The position numbers were made by a program, and so were the translations under genes. The notes below the pieces were generated by a model. It ran no database searches. It saw only the letters and a list, made by a program, of their open reading frames with translations, and was not told where the DNA came from. Below, in pieces: positions 37,235-47,137 of a DNA stretch of 64,000 nt. The stretch is from Costus lasius. Its lineage: Eukaryota; Streptophyta; Magnoliopsida; Zingiberales; Costaceae. The stretch lies in the NCBI GenBank assembly GCA_027563935.2, contig CM050453.2, positions 64,960,018 through 65,024,017 of the forward strand. The letters run 5' to 3'. The first letter of the stretch is position 1. Each line of letters starts with the position of its first letter.

Positions 37235-38234
37235 AATAATTCACAACTCCACTGATCGATAGCTTAGTGAGGGCTACGCGTTAGAAGGCTACCAGACTTG
37301 ATATTTTAATTGAGGGTTTTGTTTAAGGTCTCATCATCTCAGTTTTATCTTATGTCTATCATTACAGGCATGCAATCCTATAATGATAACATAACGGTAA
37401 AACATTTCAGGCATGCTTCTGCAGATAATAATAAAAGCAGTAAAGGATGATGTGATCATATCCTATACAAGACATTGAACCAATCCATGCCATGAAATAG
37501 GTTCAACTCTTGTCCTAGAACTCAAGCCCCAAAAACTAGACCTAGGCTAGCCGACCTCTAGCTTGAACTTCAAGGTTTGCTCCAAGGTCCTTCTCTCATG
37601 GTTTTGCGCCACTAAGCAGGTTTGCGCCTCTTGCTTGTTGCATCACCATCCAAGGTATGCATGCGCTAAGATTCCAAGTACATGCGCCACCCTAATCTTC
37701 TTCTTTGTCAAAATCAAAAAGAAAAAGCGGCACGCAGGCCTCACGAGGATACATTGCAGGCATGCAAAGGGGGCTTGACTAATGATCACAACATCATGCA
37801 CAATCAAGGTATTTACTCATGCAATTCTACATGCTCATGAAAAACATAAAATCTGAAATTTTACTTTTTCATAAAACTAGTCTCTTTTTCTCATCTTCTT
37901 CTCACAAATCTTTTGGTTTATTGCGATTTATTTTTCATGATGATTTCAGAGATCCTTTCGGCTGGCAATTTTGTCAGATCAAGAGACCTGGCCAGTCCGA
38001 AGACACAATGCCCATCCTACTTGACAAAATTACGTGCGCCTTTGATCTTTAAATCAAACAAGAAAAATAGTCCAAATATCCAAAAGAGATTGAGAGGATG
38101 ATAGAAACAAGAAACCCTAATTTTTCTACTTTTAGAAAAATTGATTGCCATGCATCATGCTATTTATGAAAATAGAGATATGGCATGTGAGCATGGAAGA
38201 AAAGCATAAAACATCGTTCGAGTCTTGCAAGTCC

Positions 38235-38245
38235 CTCTGATACCA
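38235..38245 (-). other. Primer-binding site of the copia element (initiator tRNA-Met)
   Basis: TGGTATCAGAG on the minus strand, one base after the 5' LTR end. It is the usual copia primer site. Confidence 0.93.
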
Positions 38246-38246
38246 C

Positions 38247-40195
38247 TGTTGGGAAACCTCGGGGACATTTTATAATTTTCAGAGTCATGGACATACATTT
38301 TACGCAGCGGAAGAATGTCCCCGAAACAGGCCGGTCCCAAAAACCCAGTGAAGATCGCAAGCAAGGGAGTCGACACGATGAGTTAGTAAGTACCTTAGGA
38401 GCAATGTGGAGCGATGCCGATGTAGGCGTCCAAGTGTGCGCCCTCTGCAGTCTCGCACACACGGATCTCTTGAGTTCTCTTCTTCCACGCCCGGTGCTAG
38501 CCTCGGGAAGAAGATCCAAGCCTTAGGAAGATGTTTTACTTCTCTTGCGCCACCTAGAGGAAAGATGCGCCAAGTGAAGAGGGAAAACTATCCAAGCCGC
38601 CAAGCCCTAGATCTCTTTGTGCCAAGAGGAAAGGAGGAAGAGGCTTGCGGTTATGGAAGATGCGCCCTTGCTCCAAGCACTCGCCCCTCTCCTTGTGTTC
38701 ACGCCTTCAAGGATTGATTACTCACCAAGAGGGGGCGACTAGGGTCACATTTATAGGGCAAGAGGCGGTTAGGGTAATGGCTAGGATCATGAAGAGTGTA
38801 GGGCTAGGATCAGGAGGTTTAAGACAAGGAAAGTCTCCAAGACATTTCCATAATTCTCATTCAACCTTTCCTTTTGTTCCCACGCCTTTCCTTGTGCACC
38901 AAGGCTTTGCCTTGCGCCCCAAGCAATGCCATAGAGGCATGCATTCCATCCTAGGAAGAGAGGGGAGGCGCCATTTACTTCCATAATGGAGCAAAGGCGC
39001 CAACATGACCCCATTATGCCCCTAGGCGCCTAATGGTTCATGTTTCTCCCCATTATACCCTTTTAGCCTCTCATCTCTTCATGAGAACTTGTCATTGGGC
39101 CTCATTGGATAATGAGCTAGCCCAAACTTCATTACATGGGTTGATTAAGCACTTGGATCCAATCCAATGCAACCCTAATCCAAATGTGACCAACCATGGT
39201 CAAATACGGGTCAACCTGCCAAAAATGAAGTTTGGCTCCAATAACATTCTTCCATCTCATCAGGCCCATTGGCGCTGATGAAATCTCCCAATTAGATCCG
39301 AGTTATCCAATAACTCGATCATAAGGCTTCCCGATCAATACGAGAACTCAAGTATCAAGGTGTACGACCCTATAGGTTCCTCTGACGCTGGCAGTGCTGA
39401 CCAGAGGTCATCACAAGTAGTGAGTGGCACCTAGCAGTGCATCGCTGCTACCCAGGTCGTTGGAATGGATATTGACATCGACATCCCCATCATCGCAACT
39501 AGGTACAGATGCATTACAGTCTCTTTGCCGTACTGATATCTGATTGGACAAGTGTGTCACCACTTGTTTTCATCCAATCACATGGCTATGGCTAAAACAG
39601 GTTCTCACCTGGGTATGGCCATGCACTCTTAGTCATAGAACCATATAGGAGCTCCATGGATATCATACTTCCTTAGGGAAGGGGCAAATCCTATGTCTGT
39701 CCATTGATCTTCTCATATGGGTCGTGACATGCTCAATAACAATCGTTATGACCTCCCAGCTACGGCAAGGTGTTAGGTTGTATCAAAGCAAGTCCCTAAC
39801 CATATAGAATGATCAATGACCTCAAGTCAAGGGATCAATGCATCTCCTGTCACTTATGAGGATAACTCATGACACCAAGTCATAGCCTCATAGCGGGTCT
39901 ATCCAGTATATCCTCCAATGATATACCCATGTGTCTGCGTTAGGACCACGTGCCTAACCAGCCCACATACCAGTCTCTCAAGTACCAGAGCTGTCCCATA
40001 TCCACTGAGGTACATCGACTGGGGACAATTATTTAAGTACAGATCCAATCTGTCTCAAGGGACATTATCATGTAAGTACACAATCGCAGGTGTAGTCAAA
40101 CAATGATAACGACAATGCCAGAATGATATATAAATATCAATGTCAAGTAGTACATAAGTTGACCAAAACTAGGTCCTAGGGCATATACACCAACA
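38247..40195 (-). repeat. 5' LTR of the copia element
   Basis: 1949 bp, nearly identical to 30832-32780. A TATA-like box corresponding to the one in the 3' LTR lies near 38746-38759 on the minus strand. Confidence 0.93.
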
Positions 40196-41309
40196 CCATG
40201 CTTATAGTCACGGCCGTGTTCATCGCGGCATCAGAATCTTCATGTAACGAGGAGAACACGGCCGGGCCGTGATAACCGTCATGGCCGTGTTCAACAGGAA
40301 ATCAAAATTCTACCGAAGCCGTCACCGCCATGCGCATGCCCGTGTTTGGGCATTCCAGAAATTTTGGCGCAAAGCACGGCATGCCTGTGTCCAGACACAC
40401 GGCCATATTCAGTTTCAAGATATTTTACGATATCATCACGGCCTGTCTGTGATAAGCATCACGGCCATGATTTCTTCATCACGGCATCCAGAACTCATCA
40501 CGGCCTGGCCGTGACGGCGATCACGCTCGTGGTCGCGTCCGCTGTTCGTGACCATTCGTCCGTTTTCCATCAAATCGGATGCTCCAGATGCCAGAAAATT
40601 GGGGGAATTTTCCAATTAACATTCCTAACTGCTCAATGCTTCGATAAAAGTAGATAATCGAGAGTTTTAGGTGGTTACGAGTTTGAATTTGGAAGGAACA
40701 CGACTAGGGCGAAAGTGGGGCAATTTTTACATTCTAGGGCTCGTTTGATCCAGATTTCTTGGGGTTATCGAGAGAAGACCAAGGATCTGTCATCTCCCAC
40801 CCTTGTACTATAAATTCCCTTTCTTTTGAATATATTTTTTGTGGGTTTTAGTTGATAAACGATGTATTTTCTAGACTAAACCCTAGTTCGGGACTCGGGC
40901 GTAGCCCGTTGAACATATTTTCTCATGTAAAACATTTCTAATGAATCTCAGTGTATTTATTAAGTAATTTGACTTATTTAAATGAGTTACACTTATTGCG
41001 TATGATTGTTGTGTACAGACATTTAAATGAGTTGTACAATGAATCTTGGGGTTTTAGTTCCCTCTTTGTTCATGTTGTTCGTGCTTATGAGTTTATGTAC
41101 TTGTGTTAGTACCATTGTTTGTGTTAGTGGTAATTTGTTTGCTTTTTATCCATGTGTTTCGTCACTTTTTACACTGAGAATTTGTGCTTATCATATCTTA
41201 CCTGTGATGATGTCAAACTTCTAAGTCTGTGATGCTTATGCTATATTTACTTGTCTGACTCATTAAACTAGTCTAAGTTACCATTGCTATTATTTACCAT
41301 CAGACGAAG

Positions 41310-41460
41310 AACTCAAGGATCACTTTCGTGCATCCTAATTCTAGGTTGATTGCCTTGAGTGGAATCTCAAGGATCACTTTCGTGCATTCGAGACTCAACA
41401 CACGTTCTACCTATGGTTCTCCAACGTTCCGATCCTCACTTTCGTGCAAGATCTCCACGT
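41310..41460 (-). repeat. GCACGAAAGTGA motif cluster in the Athila-1 5' LTR
   Basis: On the minus strand the 12-base motif GCACGAAAGTGA occurs three times here (near 41330, 41380 and 41440), twice followed by TCCTTGAG. Equivalent clusters occur at 46467-46700, 58753-58985 and 62770-63000. Confidence 0.75.
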
Positions 41461-42254
41461 TTGACACAATAATTCGATCCTAAGATCATTAATCATCATC
41501 AAGGCAATTACTCATCTAAAATAACAAAACAAGAACTTAACCTAATTTCTTACAGTGAGTTCCTATTAGTCAATTTTAGGGTTCCAATTCTCAAACATAT
41601 CACCTTTCGGTCTTTAATGCAAGAATTCTATTCATGATGACAAGAAATAAACTAAGGAGAATCTTAGAGTAGTAATCTCATAGGTAAAAGTATCAAAGTA
41701 GAATTATCATGATGAAATAAAAAGAGTTCTTGTCATTAAGAAAATCAAAGGTGATTACTCCCCCATGTCCCAAAATAAGTTTAAGCTACCATGATGAAGA
41801 GATTACAAAATTTCATAATTTCAGAAAATAAAAAATCAATAAAAGAAGGAGTTTTTTAGAAAATACAGCACGGCTGTGAAGTATTTCGCAGCCGTAATTT
41901 GCAAGAGAAGTCGTAAACAGTGTGGCACGAGCTTCTTCCTTTGATTTCTCCTCGAAACGATCTCCTTTCGTTCTGAAACTTCAGGCACATTGTCTCCTTC
42001 ACCAGGCGAAGCTTCAGTATGAAAATCACGGCCGAAAGTGCTCTGGATTGATCGCGGCGGCGAAACCCTAGGTGGAGTCGTGTTCGGTGATTTCTCCCTC
42101 GACAGTCAACGAAATTTGGGGCCTTTGGTGTCTTCACAATCCTCTCCTTCCAAGCTCTCTTTTCTCTTCTTATGGCATCCAATTTAAAGCTCTGGATCAC
42201 CCGCAATAATCTCCGCAAAAATTGGGTGTTGAAATTGACCTGGGAGTCGCATTC

Positions 42255-42625
42255 AAAAACCAAAATACGGCAGTGTAATATCTTACGACACTGCCGTAAA
42301 ATCCCTCGACTATTCTGTTCTAAAAGTGCTAGAAAGTACGACACTGTAATATGGTTTACGGCCATGCCGTAAAATCGGCTGAACTCTCTGGTCGGATACA
42401 TCGGGAAAATACAGCCTGTGTAATTATTTACAGCAGTGCCGTAATTTCAGGGAAACTTTATGTTATGAAGATGCTCCAAAATACGGCCCGTAAAATGGTT
42501 TACAGCAGTACCATAATTTTCACACAATCTTTTGTTTGGAAAATCACCCAAATACGGCTGTGCTCTCGATAATACGGTAGCTGCGAAAAATACGGTACTG
42601 TAATATAAATACGGCACTAACGTAT
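42255..42625 (-). repeat. Palindromic array in the U3 part of the Athila-1 5' LTR
   Basis: About five units of paired palindromes (TACGGCAGTG...CACTGCCGTA and variants) at a spacing of about 75-80 bp. They are homologous to 26986-27475 and to the arrays in the other Athila LTRs (57570-57935, 61675-61965). Confidence 0.82.
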
Positions 42626-42882
42626 TTTGGTCTTCAGCCTCGATTTGTGTGAAATTTCTTGGATGACTTCTTCTTGATGATGAGAACTCTTCCATGTGTT
42701 TTATTTTGCTTGAAAACGCCTTAAATAATGCCTTTTTGCCTGAAAAACATGAAAAACTAAAATAGAAGTAGATTTTGCAATATTTGATGGATTCAATCAT
42801 AAAAACAAGTAAAAGATCCCCAATTTAGCATGAAAAGGTATTTAAAATGATGCAAAATATACTACATATTTTGGTGTCATCA

Positions 42883-44453
42883 TCTGGTGAGTTTGGAAGC
42901 AAACAGACGCTCGACGCACCCTCTAGAGCTCGCCGGCGCAAGCTACGGACGCACGTCCGGTAGCCTTGCACGGCAGCGATCGGGTGGCGCGGACGAGCGG
43001 CTGGCTCGGTTCAATTTCGGTTTGATTTTAGGTTTGGCCGGTTTATTTGGAAATAAACCTGGTCTGCTGAGTTTTGGAATTGATTTGAACCGGCTCAACA
43101 GATTGAACGGTTCAATTTCAATTTCGGTCCAGTATTGGTTTTCTGGCCGGTTCGATCCTAATCTGGTTGAATCCTGGCTAGTTCAAGTAGCCATTGGAAA
43201 GCTTGTGAAATTTCCCATCTAATGGTATCTTGTGTTTCCCTATATTCTTTGTATATTTGGTGTAATATTGGTTTCAAGTTTCGGTTTGGTTTGGTTCAAC
43301 GTGAATCTGACCGGTTCCCTGTAATTTAATCCGGTTCAGTGGCTTTTGGGTCCAGTTCACTGAATCTAAAGTTGGTTCCTTAGGTTTTGAGACGTTTCGC
43401 TTCTATTGGTGGTCTCTGTTTTCAAGTTTGAATCTTATTTGATGAAGTTCATGTATAAATCTATGTTTCAGAGCGGTTGATCCAGTGTTTGGCTTGCTTC
43501 GTTTGATAACTAATTTTCTTGGCTTTTCAAAGGTAAGACCTCAAACCAGATTTCTGTAGATAAAGGTTTGTTATCTTTATTTCCGTTGACTCAAGTAGTA
43601 TAGTATCCTGTGCATATCGAAGATTTGCTAGTACATTGTTTCAGTCTTTGTATATTAGTCAAGTATATTTCAAGTATGTTATTGTTTTCAGTATCCACGT
43701 TGTGGACAGCATAACTAGTTTACTAGTATCCACGTGTGTGGACAGTTATATGTTATATTGAGCATATACCCAGTGGTATCCACTTGGTGGACAGATCGGG
43801 GTCCCAAGTTAGCATGCACCGGGATTCGTGATGCACGGTAGCGCGTGTGTTCACCATGTAAGATGTGATACACCTTATCATGCGTATTCGGGGTGATGAC
43901 CCCATGAGCCAGTAGGTATTGCTCATAGTTGTTTCCTTGCATGATATCAGTTTCTCTTTTTGACATAGATAACCTAGTTGAATCAGTTTATCTAGTTGCA
44001 TTACAGTTTTTAGTTATAAGTTCCACTTTTCAGTTACAGTTCCAGCTTCCAGTTTATAGTTTCCAGCTTTCAGTTCCCAGTTTTCAGTATTCAGTTCAAT
44101 ACAGTTTTATTGTTCATGCTTCTTGCTTGTTTCCCCTCCTTTGAATCTAAGGGACTACCCATTCTTCTGGGGAGAGGCTTACTCAGTTTTGCTGAGTCTT
44201 GTTGATATTGTAGGTACTGGTTTGGACTAAGGAAATCAAGACATGGATTTAAAGTATTGCTTGATGGCTTATTCTTGAAGAATTGTGATACTTGTATTAA
44301 AAGTCATTAGCTGAGGTCTGAGTGTTGTAAAAGTGTACTCTGATGTCTGTATTTATAAAGAGAATTTTGTAGCAGTCAGACTTATGTTGTAGTTCCTAGA
44401 TTATTAAGTCATAGTAGATTCTTTTATTTTTGTTTTAGAATCAGGGTGTAACA
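42883..44453 (-). repeat. 5' part of a Tekay/Del-like LTR
   Basis: On the minus strand this starts TGTTACACCCTGATTC, a typical gypsy (Tekay/Del) LTR start, and runs to the Athila-1 insertion point at 42883. Its continuation is at 59396-60119 on the plus strand. Three 'tatccac...gtggaca' palindromes lie at 43690-43795. The ORF at 42887-43222 is probably a shadow. Outer flank 44454-44458 is TGTGG (CCACA on the element strand). Confidence 0.65.
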
Positions 44454-45545
44454 TGTGGTTATTAATTCGAGATAGACCCAATGAGTCCTTAATAAATATG
44501 TAAAATCTCTCAAGCTGATCCGAACTACTCTCGTGTTCAAATTAACTTGTCTAAAAACTATAGGTCCGATATCGTAATTCACTTCTCAGTACTTCTTGCG
44601 ACGTCTCTAAGTATGCAAATTATGACCAGTAATCAATATGTAATAAGCACAACAATAATTGAATATAACACAAGTAAATTACTTCATAAGAAGATAATAA
44701 ACAATCAAGTCATGAAAACATAGAAGGTTACACCCTCAATCCTGAATAAAATATTTACACTGACATGTTCAACATGTTCACATTATAAAAATCCATGTTT
44801 TAATTATAAAATTAGCAAATAAATATGAAATTGACAAAGAAAGATGAGAATCAAGATTCCCTAATAAAAATCAACACCAGCCAATCGTATAAACCAAGCT
44901 TATCTAGTGAGAATAGTGAAGATCGCCACTGTTCGCCCTAATCTCACCTCTTCATCAAATTCTACTTGAAAATCGGCCAAAAAGTCCTAATAATTGCTCT
45001 AAAGCTCCCATATATAGTTCCCCATCTCCTAATTAGGTTTTCCCAAAAGTTTGGCTCGAAAACAAGCTAAATCGAGTAAGAAACCGAGTCAATCTCGAAA
45101 CTGGCGGACAAAAAATGGTCGTGAAAATAAAAATGGCCTGGCCATATTTCTTTCCATGTCTTCTTGAAATGAAACCTAGCAGAAATACGGCCGTCAAAAT
45201 AATCACGGGTAGGCCATATTTCTTTATGTGGATTTTCTTCAACAAATCACGACTGTGATTTTTGTCACAAGCATGCCGTATTTCTTTCTGTGCTCTTCTG
45301 GTATTTTGTACTGAGTAAAGTACGGCCATGATAAATATCACAGGCAAGCCTTTCTGTGCTCATCCAGAAAATACGACCATGATAAAAAATAAGGGCACGC
45401 CGTATTTTTCAGATAAACTCTAATTTACACAAAATTTGATGGGCAGCTTCGTCTTGACTTGCAGAATTCATCTATTTACTTAGATTCTTCAAAATCTATC
45501 AAAATTTGGTCATTTTCACCTGAAATATGATAAAAGCGAAGAGAG
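44454..45545 (-). repeat. 5' part of the Athila-3 LTR, truncated at its outer end
   Basis: Read on the minus strand, this resembles the Athila LTRs after their first ~100 bp: 'tttcaggtgaaaatgacc' is followed by ACGGC...GCCGT-like words (45110-45400), a TATA-like CTATATATG (45007-45017) and 'ttcactattctcacta'. The LTR start (TGATGACACC) is missing at 45545, where it abuts the truncated Athila-2 LTR head to head. Assignment to Athila-3 follows from undoing the inversion and is an inference. Confidence 0.5.
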
Positions 45546-46975
45546 GTGAAGATTCCGAACAGAAAGATCGAGATGCCCGATTGCTGTTCTGAACGGCAGT
45601 GCCGTAAGACATTACACTGCCGTAATTGCTGTTCTGAACAGAAGACTCGAGCGATTTTACGGCAGTGCCGTAAGACATTACACTGCCGTAATTGCTGTTC
45701 TGAACGAGATGCCCGATTCTTGCGGAGAAGATCGCGAGCGATCCAGAGCCTAAAATCAGATGCCGTAAGAAGCAATGGGAGGGCTTTTCACGAGAGGATT
45801 ACGGAGAGACCAAAAGCCCCAAATTTCGTGGACTGTCAAGGGAGAAATCGCGATCCACACCGCCGCGCTTGATCCAGACGTCCTCCGACCGTCATTTTCA
45901 TACTGAAGCTTCGTTTGAAGGAGGAGAGAATGTGCCAGAAGTTTCAGACCGAAAGGAGATCGATTGGAAGAGAAACCAAAGAAAAAGGAGTTGCCGGCAC
46001 TGTTCATCGCCGGTTCTTGCAAGATTACGGCTGTGAAATACTTCACAGCCGTGCTGTATTTTCTAAACTTCTCTTTTACTTTGATTTTTGATCCTCTGAA
46101 CCCATGATCTATTGTAATTCCCTCATGACGATAGCTTAAACTACTTTTGGGACATGAGGGAGTAATTCACTTGATTTCCAATGACTAGATGACTATTTTT
46201 ACTTTTTCGTTGAGTTTAATATTACCATGATGATTTTTCTCATGTGATAATTGTGCTTAGACTCTCTATAAATTCATGTTACTAATTATGTTCTTAAAAT
46301 TTTCGCTTGAGACCGAAATGTAATTGCTTGTGAATTTGGAACCCTAGAATTGCATGTTAGGATCCTTTCCTTAGGTTAGATCTAATTTGATATGTTCTAG
46401 TAGATTAATTGCCATAATTATAACTTGAACCTATAGATCGAGTCTATTTGTCAAACGTGGAGATTTTGTGCGAGAGCAAGGATCGGAACGTTGGAGATCC
46501 ATGAGTAAAACTAGTGTTGAGACTCGGATGCACGAAAGTGATCCTTGAATCTCCACTAGAGATTATCAGCATTGAATTCGGATGCACGAAAGTGATCCTT
46601 GAATTCATTGTTTGATGATTTACTTATCTTCAGCATTGGGAAGAATCTTGCGTGAAAGCGAGGATAAATCCCTTTGCGGTCGTTTGCACGAAAGTGAAAC
46701 AACCCTTTTTTTTAGTAAATTACATCTTCATCATGATAAATTTAAACTGATGAAATCCTTACTCATATCTAGCTCATAAAAGTTAAAGTGAACGAAACCC
46801 TAGTCCCAACTTTTCTCTCCGATAATTCCATTTTTAGCTTTCAATTTCTATTCTCACTACTTTGATTAGCCTAGATAGTAAGAAATTAGCTATTTAGTAT
46901 TCGACAACGTAGGTCCCTGTGGATTCGATACTTTCTTTATTACTTCGAGTATCCGTGCACTTGCAGATCACATCA
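45546..46975 (+). repeat. 5' LTR of Athila-2, 5' end missing and rearranged
   Basis: The 3' part (about 46060-46975) is a good Athila LTR ending CAGATCACATCA before the primer site. It has palindromes at 45590-45700 and 46020-46055 and the GCACGAAAGTGA cluster at 46467-46700. The first kilobase is shortened: 'gagatgcccgatt' occurs twice (45569 and 45705), and the start TGATGACACC is absent. Confidence 0.75.
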
Positions 46976-46981
46976 AGTTTT

Positions 46982-46999
46982 TGGCGCCGTTGCCGGGGA
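46982..46999 (+). other. Primer-binding site of Athila-2 (tRNA-Asp type)
   Basis: TGGCGCCGTTGCCGGGGA lies six bases after the LTR end, complementary to the 3' end of tRNA-Asp as in other Athila elements. Confidence 0.92.
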
Positions 47000-47137
47000 C
47001 CTTAGTTTTTGTCAATATTAGAGACGTTGAGATTATTGCTAGACTAGGTTTCACTTATGTTTTATCTTTTTAGTCTTTTTTGCTTACTTACATCATTTGA
47101 TCAGTTTGCTCTAGTGTGCGCAGGAAAGTCATTTCTA

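Larger units (their letters stand above)
36719..38246 (-). other. Long (1.5-kb) leader of the copia element
   Basis: The untranslated stretch between the primer site and gag ATG is unusually long for copia. It contains three similar hairpins with a conserved loop (36896-36911, 37007-37022, 37219-37234). ORFs of 60-80 codons in it show no domain. Palindromes and repeated 'cacgagggtggga'-like phrases suggest an internal tandem structure of about 105 bp. Confidence 0.75.
30832..40195 (-). mobile_element. Young, nearly complete Ty1/copia element (9.36 kb)
   Basis: Two 1949-bp LTRs (30832-32780 and 38247-40195) with TGTTGG...CCAACA ends flank gag-pol on the minus strand. The target duplication is CCATG (30827-30831 and 40196-40200). 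A polypurine tract and an initiator-Met primer site are in place. I count about two dozen differences between the LTRs by eye (about 1.2 percent), mostly transitions, so the insertion is recent. Gag-pol has one frameshift and one nonsense codon, so this copy is probably not autonomous. Other members of the family here are the solo LTRs at 53036 and, more distantly, 20147. Confidence 0.95.
30569..41302 (+). repeat. Plus-oriented LTR-like block inside the Athila-1 LTR, itself split by copia
   Basis: Consists of 30569-30831 and 40201-41302, about 1365 bp without copia. It begins TGATGGGTGTTATTTC and ends TTACCATCA, with a TATA-like CTATAAAT at 40808-40815. The U3 part is filled with CACGGCC...GGCCGTG palindromes, a divergent version of the Athila ACGG...CCGT units, so it is likely an Athila/Tat-type LTR on the opposite strand to its host. 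Flanks (CCCAC and GACGA) do not match and about 300 bp of host LTR are missing, so it did not arise by a simple insertion. Confidence 0.55.
30380..42882 (-). mobile_element. Athila-1 5' LTR, split by nested insertions
   Basis: LTR sequence is present at 41303-42882 (5' part, starting TGATGACACC at 42882) and 30380-30568 (3' end, ...GATCACATCA). Between them are an LTR-like block (30569-41302) and, within that, the copia element (30832-40195). Compared with 57420-59395, about 300 bp of LTR (equivalent to 58910-59205) are lost at the block. The outer flank at 42883-42887 is TCTGG, i.e. CCAGA on the element strand. It matches CCAGA at 59396-59400 after the other LTR, 16.5 kb away in inverted position. 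Confidence 0.82.

Noticed and set aside
42887..43222. 111-codon plus-strand ORF (42887-43222)
   Set aside because: It lies in the minus-oriented Tekay-like LTR, is low-complexity and shows no domain.
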